Origin: Pseudomonas sp.
Lineage (GTDB): Bacteria; Pseudomonadota; Gammaproteobacteria; Pseudomonadales; Pseudomonadaceae
Length of the DNA stretch: 64,000 nt
NCBI RefSeq assembly: GCF_030698175.1
Contig: NZ_JAUYNT010000006.1
Location: 124,001-188,000 of the forward strand
Direction: 5' to 3'
Below are positions 44,847-53,444 of the stretch, piece by piece; the stretch's first letter is position 1; each line of letters starts with the position of its first letter. The notes beneath the pieces are model-generated. The model ran no database searches and was not told the origin of the DNA. It saw nothing but the letters and a program-made list of their open reading frames with translations. The translations under genes and the position numbers were made by a program.

Positions 44847-44862
44847 ATGCATTAGCGTGCAT
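44847..44862. promoter_or_regulatory. Candidate ArsR-type operator 1
   Basis: ATGCA-TTAGCG-TGCAT is an inverted repeat with five-base arms and a six-base spacer, 13 bases upstream of the regulator start. Its core GCAT-TAGC-GTGC matches the core GCAT-ATCG-GTGC of the site at 45244. Confidence 0.6.
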
Positions 44863-44875
44863 ATATGCTCAAGCC

Positions 44876-45229
44876 ATGAACCAGCTCAAGCCCACGACCC
44901 GTACCGAAGCCGCCGACGCCTGTATTGAGATTCTCGATACCGATTTCTTTCGGGCCCTCTGCGAGCCTGCGCGCATCCAGATTTTCCGCGTGCTGGTGCT
45001 GCAAGGCCGCTCCGACATTGGCAGCATTGCCCAGGCGATGCCGCAAGACCGCTCGGTGATTGCCCGGCATTTGCAAACCATGGAACGCGCCGGTTTGCTG
45101 CGCGCCCAGACTGAAGGCCGGCACACCTATTACCAGATTGACGGGCCGACCATAGCCGCGCGGGTCCAGCGAATTTCCGCCCTGATTCAAGCCTTGGTGC
45201 CGCTGTGCTGCGCAGTGCCTGACAGCTAA
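44876..45229 (+). CDS. ArsR-family winged-helix regulator
   Basis: The 117-residue protein starts MNQLKPTTRTEAADACIEIL and has the ArsR helix-turn-helix: FFRALCEPARIQIFRVLVLQ, SDIGSIAQAMPQDRSVIARHLQTMERAGLL split at residues 51-80, and EGRHTYYQIDG for the wing. Three cysteines (one N-terminal, a C-terminal CC pair) could bind metal or thiol-reactive compounds, but no classical metal motif is evident. It lies upstream of a sterol-desaturase-family gene, and matching inverted repeats precede both genes. Confidence 0.9.
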   Translation: MNQLKPTTRTEAADACIEILDTDFFRALCEPARIQIFRVLVLQGRSDIGSIAQAMPQDRSVIARHLQTMERAGLLRAQTEGRHTYYQIDGPTIAARVQRISALIQALVPLCCAVPDS

Positions 45230-45243
45230 TTTTTTTACCCAAA

Positions 45244-45265
45244 TATAGGCATATCGGTGCCTATA
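45244..45265. promoter_or_regulatory. Candidate ArsR-type operator 2
   Basis: TATAGGCA-TATCGG-TGCCTATA is a perfect inverted repeat with eight-base arms and a six-base spacer, 34 bases upstream of the desaturase-family start. It shares geometry and core with the repeat at 44847-44862. Confidence 0.7.
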
Positions 45266-45299
45266 AACTCATAAAATAGCAACCCATTTGGAGAACAGC

Positions 45300-46067
45300 A
45301 TGCCACTTGCAGACTTAATCGGGATTGCCATCCCGCTGGCTTTTACCCTGCTACTGATTATCGAAGCCCGCTATCCGGCCCGAGTTTTTAGCGACGTGCG
45401 CAATTGGCGAATGGCCGGTGCGCTGTTCTTCGTCATGGTGCTGATGGTCGGCTCGGTTGTGCCGCTACTGATCCCGGTACCCTGGTTGCAGCAACACAGC
45501 CTGCTTAACCTCAATGATCTGGGGTTGTGGGCTATTGCGCCGGGGGTGCTGGCCGTGACCCTGGTGGGTTATTGGCTGCATCGCGCCCTGCATCGCTTCG
45601 ACTGGCTGTGGCTGGGCGCGCACCAATTGCACCACAGCCCTGATCGGGTCGATGTGGCCGGCGCCTATTTCGCCCATCCGCTGGAGATAGCGCTGAAGGT
45701 CGGCAGCAGTACGCTGATCACCAGCTTCGTGCTCGGTTTAACGCCATTGACCACGGCGCTGGTGGGTTTGTTCGTGGCCCTTACCAGCCTGTTTCAGCAC
45801 AGCAATATCAACACCCCGCGCTGGCTGGGCTATCTGGTGCAACGGCCGGAATCGCACTGCCTGCACCACGAATATCAAGTCCATGGCCGCAACTACAGCG
45901 ACCTGCCGCTGTGGGACATGCTCTTCGGCACCTTCGTCAACCCGCACCGTTTCACCGGCAAAGTCGGCTTTCAATTGGCCACCCCGCCCTCGGTGCTCGA
46001 TCTCTTGCTGATGCGCGACGCGCACAAAGCCAAGCCCAAGAGGGTCGACAGCGGCTTAGCCGGCTGA
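45300..46067 (+). CDS. Sterol desaturase / fatty-acid hydroxylase superfamily protein
   Basis: The 255-residue inner-membrane protein has the histidine motifs of this di-iron superfamily: HRALHRF (about residue 95-101), HQLHHSPDRVD and HCLHHEYQVHGRN, plus a HPLE-type third site. Several hydrophobic segments surround them (IAIPLAFTLLLIIE at the N-terminus). It would oxidise lipid-type substrates. ATG at 45300 is preceded by TGGAGA at six bases. It is probably controlled by the upstream ArsR-type regulator through the repeat at 45244. Confidence 0.9.
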   Translation: MPLADLIGIAIPLAFTLLLIIEARYPARVFSDVRNWRMAGALFFVMVLMVGSVVPLLIPVPWLQQHSLLNLNDLGLWAIAPGVLAVTLVGYWLHRALHRFDWLWLGAHQLHHSPDRVDVAGAYFAHPLEIALKVGSSTLITSFVLGLTPLTTALVGLFVALTSLFQHSNINTPRWLGYLVQRPESHCLHHEYQVHGRNYSDLPLWDMLFGTFVNPHRFTGKVGFQLATPPSVLDLLLMRDAHKAKPKRVDSGLAG

Positions 46068-46122
46068 AGGAAAACAACCACGCAGCAAAATGCCCCAGCG
46101 CGCCGTTTAGCACCGTCGGCTT

Positions 46123-47178
46123 TTAAGCCTTGGCCGGCTGTTGCTGGGTCGAACAGTGCAAACTGCCGCCGCCCAAGCCAATGGTGGTGACTGGCAACAA
46201 CTCCACCACCCGCCCCGGAAAGGCCTGCTCGAACGCCTTACGGGCGATGGCATCTTGTGGCACGTTAAACGCCGTGCTGATCACCGCGCCGTTGACCAGG
46301 ATGTAGTTGGAGTAGATGTCGCAGTCGCGATCATTACCGCGTTCGGGGTTGAGGGTGGTGTCGGTGCGCGGGGTTGGCAGGTCGATAATCTCGAAGCGCC
46401 GGCCCTTGGCATCGGTGGCCTGCTCCAGCACACGGCGGTTGGCCATCATGCAGTCGTAATACTCGCCCATGTCGGCGTCGGCGGAGTTGAACAAAATCTT
46501 GCCGGGTGCGGTGAACGAGGCGATGCCATCGATATGGCCATCGGTTTCGGTTTCCGCCGGGTTGCCAGGCAGCCAGATGATCTTCTGCACGCCCAGGGTG
46601 CGGATCAGCTCGGCTTCGATCTGCTCTTTGCTCATATTCGGGTTGCGATTTTTGTTCAGCAAACAACTCTCGGTGGTCAGCAAGGTGCCCTCGCCGTCGA
46701 CATAAAAAGAGCCGCCTTCCAGCACCATCGCCGAGCGGACGATCTCAACGCCAGCCAAACGGGCGATGTCGCCGCCGATTTGCTTGCAGCCATCATAGGG
46801 GCGGTATTTTTCGCCCCAGGCGTTAAATTCATACACCACTGCAATCTGTTGCTTATCAGGGCCGTTCAAAAAAATCGGCCCGCAATCGCGTAGCCAATTG
46901 TCTTCGGCGGCGGCGGCCACCACCTCAACCGTCGGCCCGCAGAGCTCGCGCGCCTGCTCGGCCAAAGGCTCATAGGCGGTGACTATGCAGCGCTGGTACT
47001 TGGCGATGCATTGGGCGAACAACGCAAATTCCCGGCAAACCTGCTGATAATGGCTGCCCCAGAGCTCTTCACGGTTTTCCAGCACCGGCCAGCCGAGCCA
47101 ACAAGCGGCCATCGGCTCCCACTCGGCAGGCATCCGAAAACCGGCGGCGGTGCAATTGAATGAGCTTTCGCGTTGCAT
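46123..47178 (-). CDS. aguA: Agmatine deiminase
   Basis: Converts agmatine to N-carbamoylputrescine in the arginine-decarboxylase route to putrescine. The 351-residue protein has MPAEWEPMAACWLGWP, the catalytic NWLRDCGPIFLN and LEGGSFYVDGEG sites, the histidine of ETDGHIDGIASF and the nucleophile C342 in GGGSLHCSTQQ. In many Pseudomonas it lies beside aguB; here the partner is not in the window. Convergent with the desaturase gene. Confidence 0.96.
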   Translation of the reverse strand: MQRESSFNCTAAGFRMPAEWEPMAACWLGWPVLENREELWGSHYQQVCREFALFAQCIAKYQRCIVTAYEPLAEQARELCGPTVEVVAAAAEDNWLRDCGPIFLNGPDKQQIAVVYEFNAWGEKYRPYDGCKQIGGDIARLAGVEIVRSAMVLEGGSFYVDGEGTLLTTESCLLNKNRNPNMSKEQIEAELIRTLGVQKIIWLPGNPAETETDGHIDGIASFTAPGKILFNSADADMGEYYDCMMANRRVLEQATDAKGRRFEIIDLPTPRTDTTLNPERGNDRDCDIYSNYILVNGAVISTAFNVPQDAIARKAFEQAFPGRVVELLPVTTIGLGGGSLHCSTQQQPAKA

Positions 47179-47500
47179 AGGTCAATCCACTTGGCTGTAA
47201 AGGTACGGCCCATTTTAAAGATTCAGCCGCCAATGAAACGCGACGAATTTTAGCGGTATTGATTAGCAATGCTTATCTAAAACAACCTGCCAGCGAGAAC
47301 CACACGCGCAACCGCGCAAGCACCTGGTAAACAGCCCAGATGCTCACTCGCAGCATTCAGCGGCCCTGCCAGCAGACTGGCCGAAGACCGTTCAGCAGTT
47401 TTAATAATCAATTAAAATCAATAACTTAACTAATAATCATAGAATCCGATCGAGGACTTAAGGTTGCCCTCGGGGGGCCATTGGCCTAGGGTAGCTGGCT
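47179..47500. other. Intergenic region between aguA and the MFS gene
   Basis: About 320 bases, AT-rich around 47395-47450 (TTAATAATCAATTAAAATCA), a likely promoter area for one or both divergent genes. No operator, RNA or gene was recognised. Confidence 0.5.
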
Positions 47501-48772
47501 ATGTTGGTTCTGATGGCTCCCATCAGCTCATTGCTTTGCGCAGTTGCATTACTCCTGCTTGGCAACGGTCTGCTTAACACCCTGCTGACCCTGCGTGGCG
47601 TCGCCGAAGGCTACTCCACCGGGATGCTCGGACTGATAATGTCCGGGTACTTCGTCGGTTTTCTCCTTGGCACTTGGCTGGCGATTCCGCTGGTTCGCCG
47701 CGTTGGGCATATCCGCGCGTTTGCCTTCTTTGCAGCCTTGGCCGCCATCACCGCGCTGCTGCATATTTTGCTGGTCAACCCCTGGGTCTGGCTGGGCTTG
47801 CGGGTGCTCTACGGCCTGGCGCTGGTCAGCCTGTATATGGTGATCGAGAGCTGGCTCAACGCCCAGGTACCCAGCGAGAAACGCGGCCAAGTGTTTGCCA
47901 TCTACATGATGGTCAACCTTGGCGCCTTGGCCGCCGCCCAGCAGCTATTAAACCTGGCCAGCCCCAGCGACTTTGTGCTGTTCGTGCTGGCGGCGCTGCT
48001 GATCAGCGCGGCCTTGATGCCCATCACCCTGACCCGGCAAACCCAGCCGAGCATGCCCGAGACCCTGCACACCAATCTGCGCCAACTGGCTCAAGTGGCG
48101 CCCGTGGCCATGGCCGCCGCCGGCTTGTCGGGCCTGGCCCTGGGCGCGTTCTGGGGTATGGCGCCGGTCTATGCCAGCCTCAGCGGTTTCGATGCGCCCG
48201 GCGTCGGCCTGTTGATGAGCGGCACCATTCTTGGCGGTGCCCTGTTGCAGTGGCCGATAGGCCATTACTCCGACCGCCATGACCGCCGCCAGGTGCTGCT
48301 CTGGGTGGTGCTGCTGGCGGTCGTGGTGGCGCTGCTGATGACGCTGCTGTCGGCCGGCCCCTGGCTGCTGGCGGCGATGTTCGTTTGGGGTGGCCTGGCC
48401 TTTGCCATCTACCCGCTGGCCGTGGCGCAGATGGTCGACCAACTGCACAGCGATGAAATTCTCGCCGGCTCCAGCGGTCTACTGATGGTCAACGGCATCG
48501 GCTCGGTCTGCGGCCCGTTGCTGGCCGGCCTGCTGATGCAGCAATTCGGCGGCCTGGCCCTGCCGCTGCATTTCGCCGCGAGCCTAAGCCTGCTGGCGGC
48601 CTACACGCTCTACCGCTTGCGCCACGTCAGCGACCTGATCAACGAACCCCATGGGCACTTTATGCCGATGCTGCGCACCAGCCACACGGTACTCGAACTC
48701 ATGCCCGAAGCACCGACCACAGAACCAGAGCCAGAGAGCGCTGCCGCGCAGCCAACCGCCGCCACCTCTTAA
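47501..48772 (+). CDS. MFS transporter, YcaD-like
   Basis: The 423-residue protein has twelve predicted membrane segments and the YcaD-type pattern: LLTLRGVAEGYSTGMLGLIM, YFVGFLLGTWLAIPLVRRVG, and MVIESWLNAQVPSEKRGQVF, then a second half with GVGLLMSGTILGGALLQWPI and GHYSDRHDRR. A 40-residue hydrophilic tail (SHTVLELMPEAPTTEPEPES) ends it. Substrate is unknown. A second in-frame Met at 47513 is also possible. It precedes a REP-like palindrome and ggpPS. Confidence 0.88.
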   Translation: MLVLMAPISSLLCAVALLLLGNGLLNTLLTLRGVAEGYSTGMLGLIMSGYFVGFLLGTWLAIPLVRRVGHIRAFAFFAALAAITALLHILLVNPWVWLGLRVLYGLALVSLYMVIESWLNAQVPSEKRGQVFAIYMMVNLGALAAAQQLLNLASPSDFVLFVLAALLISAALMPITLTRQTQPSMPETLHTNLRQLAQVAPVAMAAAGLSGLALGAFWGMAPVYASLSGFDAPGVGLLMSGTILGGALLQWPIGHYSDRHDRRQVLLWVVLLAVVVALLMTLLSAGPWLLAAMFVWGGLAFAIYPLAVAQMVDQLHSDEILAGSSGLLMVNGIGSVCGPLLAGLLMQQFGGLALPLHFAASLSLLAAYTLYRLRHVSDLINEPHGHFMPMLRTSHTVLELMPEAPTTEPEPESAAAQPTAATS

Positions 48773-48838
48773 GTGCGCCAAGCGCACATTGCACCGTTCA
48801 ATAACAAGACTATGCACCGTGATGGGTTGAACCGAATC

Positions 48839-48920
48839 GTAGGAGGGGCTTTAGCCGCGATACCTTGCGCTGTGTCACTGAGTGCTGTGGAACGCGGGTC
48901 GCGGCTAAAGCCCCTCCTAC
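48839..48920. repeat. REP-like palindrome with perfect 22-bp arms
   Basis: GTAGGAGGGGCTTTAGCCGC (48839 onward) and its exact complement ending at 48920 form 22-bp arms around a 38-base centre. A related single arm lies at 51465-51490, so the two flank the ggpPS gene. Confidence 0.88.
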
Positions 48921-49046
48921 AAGGTTTGCCACGCTCACCATTAACGGACACATAGCCACTAACAACAGGGTCGACATGACCCACCCACTCAACTCGTCGG
49001 CCCAGGTCGGCGCGTCAACGCAGTCCGCATGGACAGGAGACAGCGC

Positions 49047-51347
49047 ATGTTACTTGCCACCGATCTTGATGGAACCTTTCTCGCCGGCAATCCCGCCGAC
49101 CGTCTAAGCCTTTACCAAACCCTCGCCGCCCACCCGGAAATCCGCCTGGCCTATGTCACTGGCCGCAGCCTGGAGTCGGTGCTGCCCTTGCTGGCCGACC
49201 CGACCCTGCCGCAACCGGACTTCATCATCGCCGACGTCGGCGCGAGCCTGGTGCATGGCGACAGCCTGCAACTGATCCAGCCGCTGCAAGGTGCGGTCGA
49301 CGCCCTCTGGCCCGGTGAAAGCCAGGTCGCCAGCGCCATCGAAAGCTTCGGTCTGGAGCGCCAGGACATCCCGCAGATGCGCCGCTGCTCGTATTACTGC
49401 AGCCCCGAACAAGCCGCCAATCCGGCCCTGCTGGCGGCGGCCGAAGCCCTGGGTTGCGACCTGCTCTACTCGGCCGAACGCTACCTCGACTTTCTCCCCA
49501 AGGGCGTCAACAAAGGCAGCAGTTTGCAGGCGCTGATCGACTGGCTGGAGCTGGACATCAACCAGGTACTGACCGCCGGCGACACCCTCAACGACCTCAG
49601 CATGCTCAGCGGCCAGTTCAAAGGCGTGTGTGTCGGCGCCGCCGAAACCGCGCTGTTGCAGGCCACGGCCCGTCACTCGCGCATCTTCCACGCCCAGCGG
49701 CCAGGCTGTGGCGGCATTCTCGAAGCCATAGTGCATTTTGGCTTTCTCGGCGCAAGCGGGATCGCCGCCGAACAACGGCTGGCCTTGCCACCGGGCAAAT
49801 CGGACCTGGTGATGGTCTACCACCGCCTGCCCTACGAAGAGCATCGGGTCGCGGGCAAATTGCAGCGCCGCCGTCCGACCTCGCCGAATGGCATTATCCC
49901 GACCCTGCTGAGCTTCTTCGGCGATGGCCGCAAAGGCTCCTGGGTGGCCTGGGCCGAGCACGAAGACGCGGCCGGCGAGCCGTTCGAAACCCACACTACG
50001 GTGGATGCCGAGCACTACCCCAAGCTCACCGCCGCCCGCGTGCCGCTGAGCAAGGACGAGGTCGACATTTTCTACAAGCGCTTCTCCAAGGAAGCCTTCT
50101 GGCCGACCTTGCACACCTTCTGGGAGCGTGCGCAGTTTCGCGAAGACGACTGGCAGGTGTTCCTCAAGGTTAACCGCGCCTTCGCCGAACGCACCGCCCA
50201 GGAAGCCGCCGAAGGCGCAATTGTCTGGCTGCACGACTACAACCTGTGGATGGTGCCTGGCTACCTGCGCGAGCTGCGCCCGGACCTGCGCATCACGTTT
50301 TTCCACCACACCTACTTTCCCTCGGCCGACGTGTTCAACGTCCTGCCGTGGCGCCGGCAGATCATCGGCAGCCTGCTGCAATGCGACTACATCGGCTTTC
50401 ATATCCCCCGCCAAGTGGAGAACTTTGTCGACGCCGCCCGTGGCGTCACTCCGCTGCAAACCATCAGCCGGCAAAACTGTGCGCCGCGCTTTATCACCTA
50501 CGGTTGCGCCGTGGGCCTGGAGCGCATGACCACTGCGGTGGATACCGGCAACCGCGTGGTCAAGCTCGGCGCCCACCCGGTGGGGCTGGATCTTGAGCGG
50601 GTCAGCGCAGCGTTAGCCGCGCCGAAAATCCAGCAGATGATGGAGCGCCTACGCAGCGAGCTGGACGGCGTCAAACTGATCCTCTCGGTCGAGCGCCTCG
50701 ACTACACCAAAGGCACCCTAGAGAAACTTCAGGCCTACGAGCGGCTGCTGGCGGAAAACCCCGAACTGCTGCGCAAGGTCACCCTGGTCTGCGTCTGCGT
50801 GCCGGCGGCCAAAGAAATGACCATCTATGACGAGCTGCAAGGGCAGATCGAGCAAGTCGCCGGGCGCATCAACGGCCGCTTTGCGCGCATCGGCTGGACG
50901 CCCCTGCAACTGTTCTTTCGCAGCCTGCCCTTTGAAGAAGTCAGCGCCTGGTACGCCATGGCCGACGTGATGTGGATTACCCCACTGCGCGACGGGCTTA
51001 ACCTGGTGTCCAAGGAGTTCGTCGCCGCCCAGGGTTTGCTCGGTGGCTGCGGAGTGCTGGTGCTGTCGGAATTCGCCGGCGCCGCCGCTGAACTCAAAGG
51101 CGCCCTACTGACCAATCCCCACGACCCGGCAGACATGGTGCAAGTCTGCTATCAGGCCTTGAACATGCCCAAGATCGAGGCCCAGGCGCGACTGCGCGAG
51201 CTGTACGACATCGTCAGCTACAACGACATTCGCCGTTGGGGCGATGAGTTTTTAGCCGGCGTCGCCGAGCAACCGCAGCCAAAACCACTGAGCGACAGCG
51301 CCAATGACAGCGCCAGCAACCTCAGCGAACAGCTCATCAGCATCTGA
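49047..51347 (+). CDS. ggpPS: Bifunctional glucosylglycerol-phosphate phosphatase/synthase (GgpPS)
   Basis: The 766-residue protein joins an N-terminal HAD phosphatase (residues 1-240: LLATDLDGTF with nucleophile D6 and D8; GDTLNDLSML at 178-187) to a C-terminal GT20 glycosyltransferase (from about residue 252: LVMVYHRLPYEEH, SPNGIIPTLLSFFGDG, VWLHDYNLWMVPGYLREL, FFHHTYFPSADVFNVLPWRR, RLDYTKGTLEKL, MWITPLRDGLNLVSKEFVAA). The GT20 half matches cyanobacterial GgpS better than OtsA, so the product is the osmolyte glucosylglycerol rather than trehalose. Such fusions are known in halotolerant Pseudomonas and Stenotrophomonas. AGGAG lies seven bases before ATG. REP-like repeats flank the gene. Confidence 0.88.
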   Translation: MLLATDLDGTFLAGNPADRLSLYQTLAAHPEIRLAYVTGRSLESVLPLLADPTLPQPDFIIADVGASLVHGDSLQLIQPLQGAVDALWPGESQVASAIESFGLERQDIPQMRRCSYYCSPEQAANPALLAAAEALGCDLLYSAERYLDFLPKGVNKGSSLQALIDWLELDINQVLTAGDTLNDLSMLSGQFKGVCVGAAETALLQATARHSRIFHAQRPGCGGILEAIVHFGFLGASGIAAEQRLALPPGKSDLVMVYHRLPYEEHRVAGKLQRRRPTSPNGIIPTLLSFFGDGRKGSWVAWAEHEDAAGEPFETHTTVDAEHYPKLTAARVPLSKDEVDIFYKRFSKEAFWPTLHTFWERAQFREDDWQVFLKVNRAFAERTAQEAAEGAIVWLHDYNLWMVPGYLRELRPDLRITFFHHTYFPSADVFNVLPWRRQIIGSLLQCDYIGFHIPRQVENFVDAARGVTPLQTISRQNCAPRFITYGCAVGLERMTTAVDTGNRVVKLGAHPVGLDLERVSAALAAPKIQQMMERLRSELDGVKLILSVERLDYTKGTLEKLQAYERLLAENPELLRKVTLVCVCVPAAKEMTIYDELQGQIEQVAGRINGRFARIGWTPLQLFFRSLPFEEVSAWYAMADVMWITPLRDGLNLVSKEFVAAQGLLGGCGVLVLSEFAGAAAELKGALLTNPHDPADMVQVCYQALNMPKIEAQARLRELYDIVSYNDIRRWGDEFLAGVAEQPQPKPLSDSANDSASNLSEQLISI

Positions 51348-51805
51348 GTGCTGCGCCTGTTCAAGCGCCCCAAGCAAGCGCGTGAGCAGGCGCACGAACA
51401 AGCCCAAGCAAGCCTGAAACCTGGCCATAAACCCTTTAGCTATTGCACCAGAAGGTAGCTGTTTGTAGGAGGGGCTTTAACCGCGACCCGCGACCCACCG
51501 CGCTAGCTGACACAGCGCAAAGCATCGCGGGCGGCAGTCGCTCCATACGGCGCAGCGCATTTCCCACATCCATGTGAATCCTAAAGCCCATGAGGTTTGC
51601 GGCGCTCAACAGTTAATCGAACATCCCCATCTAGCAGGCCGTGACCCAGCAATCAATAGCTGAGCAAGCGATCAACTCGCACGCCCCAACAGCATTGATT
51701 AACTTGTGCTTAGGCGCTCTATTCCGGTAGTTTGCGCGACCTTACGCAGACCCGAGCAGCCACACGGGCCGCCGACCTGCGTCACCGCCCAACCCTTGGA
51801 ACCCC
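51348..51805. other. Intergenic region with a single REP arm
   Basis: About 460 bases after ggpPS. GTAGGAGGGGCTTTAACCGC (51465 onward) is one arm of the REP-type repeat seen upstream of ggpPS, followed by further GC-rich hairpins. A frame starting at 51706 is a shadow of the globin gene. No RNA or promoter motif recognised. Confidence 0.55.
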
Positions 51806-52198
51806 ATGAACTCCGCCGATCTCGTTATGCAAAGCTATGGCCGCTGCTGTGCCAGCCACGGCTTCCTCGACAGCTTTTACCTGTACTTTCTCGCCAGCTC
51901 GCCAGCAGTGCGGGCCAAGTTCATCGACACCGACATGCCTACGCAAAAACAACTGCTGCGCCACGGCATCCTTAACCTGGTGATGCACGCCCGCGGCATG
52001 CCCGACAGCAAATTGCGGGCGCTGGGCTGCAGCCACGCCCGTGGTGGCTTGGATATCCAACCCGAACTCTACCAACTGTGGCTCGACTCACTGCTGCAAG
52101 CGGTTGCCGACCACGACCAACTCTGCGACAACCACACCCGCCAAGCCTGGCGCGAGGTGCTGAACCAAGGCATCAGCGTGATCAAAGCCCAGTACTGA
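51806..52198 (+). CDS. Globin-like protein
   Basis: The 130-residue product starts MNSADLVMQSYGRCCASHGF and matches the bacterial single-domain globin pattern: SFYLYFLASSPAVRAKFIDT, DMPTQKQLLRHGILNLVMHA, LRALGCSHARGGLDIQPELY (the His is the likely proximal ligand region) and WLDSLLQAVADHDQLC. Such globins bind haem, O2 or NO; here the role is open. The gene is convergent with the zapA copy B, 38 bases away. Confidence 0.85.
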   Translation: MNSADLVMQSYGRCCASHGFLDSFYLYFLASSPAVRAKFIDTDMPTQKQLLRHGILNLVMHARGMPDSKLRALGCSHARGGLDIQPELYQLWLDSLLQAVADHDQLCDNHTRQAWREVLNQGISVIKAQY

Positions 52199-52236
52199 GC
52201 CTGACCTCGCTACGGACAGCTAAGCCCAAGAGGCTA

Positions 52237-52539
52237 TTAGGGCGCGCTAATTAGTTGGGCGATTGCATCAATGCGGGCGCTGACCTGCGCTTCGATCTGC
52301 GCCACGCCCTGCTGGCGGTTGTACTGCTGCGCCTGCAGTTGGGCGCAGATTTTCAGCGCCGTCATCACCAGCAACTTGTCGCGCACCAGGGCCGGGGCCT
52401 GCGCCTTGGTCTCGGCCAACAACTCCTGCAGCAATTGCCCCGCCGCCACCAGCGTCTGGTCTTGGCCGGCAGGTGCCTTGACGCTGTAGTCGCAGCCGAG
52501 AACATTGATCAACGTCACCCCGGCGCCATCTTTCCTCAT
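52237..52539 (-). CDS. zapA: ZapA-like cell-division protein, copy B
   Basis: The 100-residue product starts MRKDGAGVTLINVLGCDYSV and aligns along its whole length with copy A at 44155 (shared GxDYSxK, KLLVxxALK, VSARIDAxAxLI), by eye roughly half of the residues identical. ATG overlaps the TGA of the upstream TIGR02449 gene by four bases, as in copy A. Confidence 0.85.
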   Translation of the reverse strand: MRKDGAGVTLINVLGCDYSVKAPAGQDQTLVAAGQLLQELLAETKAQAPALVRDKLLVMTALKICAQLQAQQYNRQQGVAQIEAQVSARIDAIAQLISAP

Positions 52540-52784
52540 GGGTTACCCGCATTCGAGGCGCCGCCGTGACCGGCCGAGGCCACGGCCACCAAGGCCTGAA
52601 TCCGGGCGATGGTGGCGCTGTGCTGATCGTCTTGCTCAAGGGCGCTGAGCTGCAAACTTTCGTTTTCATCCTTGATCTGCTGCAACTGCGCGGTTAATTG
52701 CGCGTTGTCGCTGTGCAGGCTTTGATTGGTCTGTAGCAGATCGGTCACCAACTGCTCCAACTGATTTAACGATTGTTCCAACAT
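52536..52784 (-). CDS. TIGR02449 family coiled-coil protein, copy B
   Basis: The 82-residue protein starts MLEQSLNQLEQLVTDLLQTN and continues as a coiled coil (SDNAQLTAQLQQIKDENESL). It aligns with copy A without gaps over most of its length. The start at 52784 was chosen to match copy A; the longer frame adds 12 residues. Its leader contains a terminator-like hairpin, GAGGC-GTT-GCCTC followed by GGGCTTTTT on the minus strand (52826-52848 region). Confidence 0.8.
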   Translation of the reverse strand: MLEQSLNQLEQLVTDLLQTNQSLHSDNAQLTAQLQQIKDENESLQLSALEQDDQHSATIARIQALVAVASAGHGGASNAGNP

Positions 52785-53128
52785 ATTCAATACTCGCAAT
52801 GATTGGCCGGCCCGCAGCATAAAAAGCCCGAGGCAACGCCTCAGACCGCACCGCTAAATGCCCACCGAACTAAGAATTTTGGCGAAAACTGGCCCGCTAA
52901 AAAGCCGCCAAATCAGAATCAAACAACAGCCGCGCCGACAACACGCGCACAGCCTCCGACCGCCGAACCGCGCTGCGAGTTCCCCAGCCGCGCCGCGCAA
53001 AGCCGCCGGCACCGCCCAGCGGTCAGGCCCGGCAACCTGCGCTAAGCAAACACCGCGCAGTGCGACCAAGCCCGCTAATCCGGCTACAAGCCGCGCAGCA
53101 GAGCCCGCTCTTGGCCCCAGTGCGTTAA

Positions 53129-53206
53129 GTCGAAGGTGACTGCGAGTTTTACCAGCGCATCTGGGTCATGGCCCAAACCGACAGCTGCGAGGCCGTGGCG
53201 CGCTGA
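53129..53206 (+). pseudogene. Coding-like gene tail, family not recognised
   Basis: After an in-frame TAA, 25 codons read VEGDCEFYQRIWVMAQTDSC then EAVAR and a stop. The composition is protein-like, yet no start or upstream frame exists. I take it as the 3' end of a deleted gene; the family is not known to me. Confidence 0.35.
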
Positions 53207-53218
53207 GGTGGCCGGGCC

Positions 53219-53362
53219 TCAGCCCGCCGCCAGCACCCATACCTTGTAGAGCAACGACGGCCGGTAGCCGGTGTTGAGCGCCGTCCACAGCTGCTGCAGC
53301 TCGGCATGGCTGAGGCTGCGCAGCTCCAAGCTGATAAGCTCGGGCCCTCGGTGCTTACGATC
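53219..53362 (-). pseudogene. Remnant resembling a Pvc16/DUF4255 N-terminal domain
   Basis: The minus strand reads RKHRGPELISLELRSLSHAE and then LQQLWTALNTGYRPSLLYKV, a stretch that resembles the DUF4255 (Pvc16) pattern LSxEELxxLWxxxxxPYRxSxxYxV. It ends with a stop after LAAG. There is no upstream start, so this is at best a fragment. The family match is tentative. Confidence 0.4.
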
Positions 53363-53444
53363 ACCCCCCTATCTATTTGCTCATTATATTTTCTAGACCT
53401 AGGCTGAAGTGTCAATTCTGACGTCCTAACTTATAGGTCCTGAT

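Larger units (their letters stand above)
52785..53444. other. Intergenic region with decayed gene tails
   Basis: About 660 bases. It holds the leader of copy B, a featureless GC-rich stretch to about 53120, two coding-like fragments that meet tail to tail (53129-53206 plus, 53219-53362 minus) with a GCTGAGG...CCTCAGC inverted repeat between them, and an AT-rich segment at 53365-53440 that is the likely promoter of the autotransporter. Confidence 0.6.

Noticed and set aside
49104..50576. Minus-strand frame of 490 codons opposite ggpPS
   Set aside because: Shadow frame with no motif; the plus-strand frame has two clear enzyme domains.
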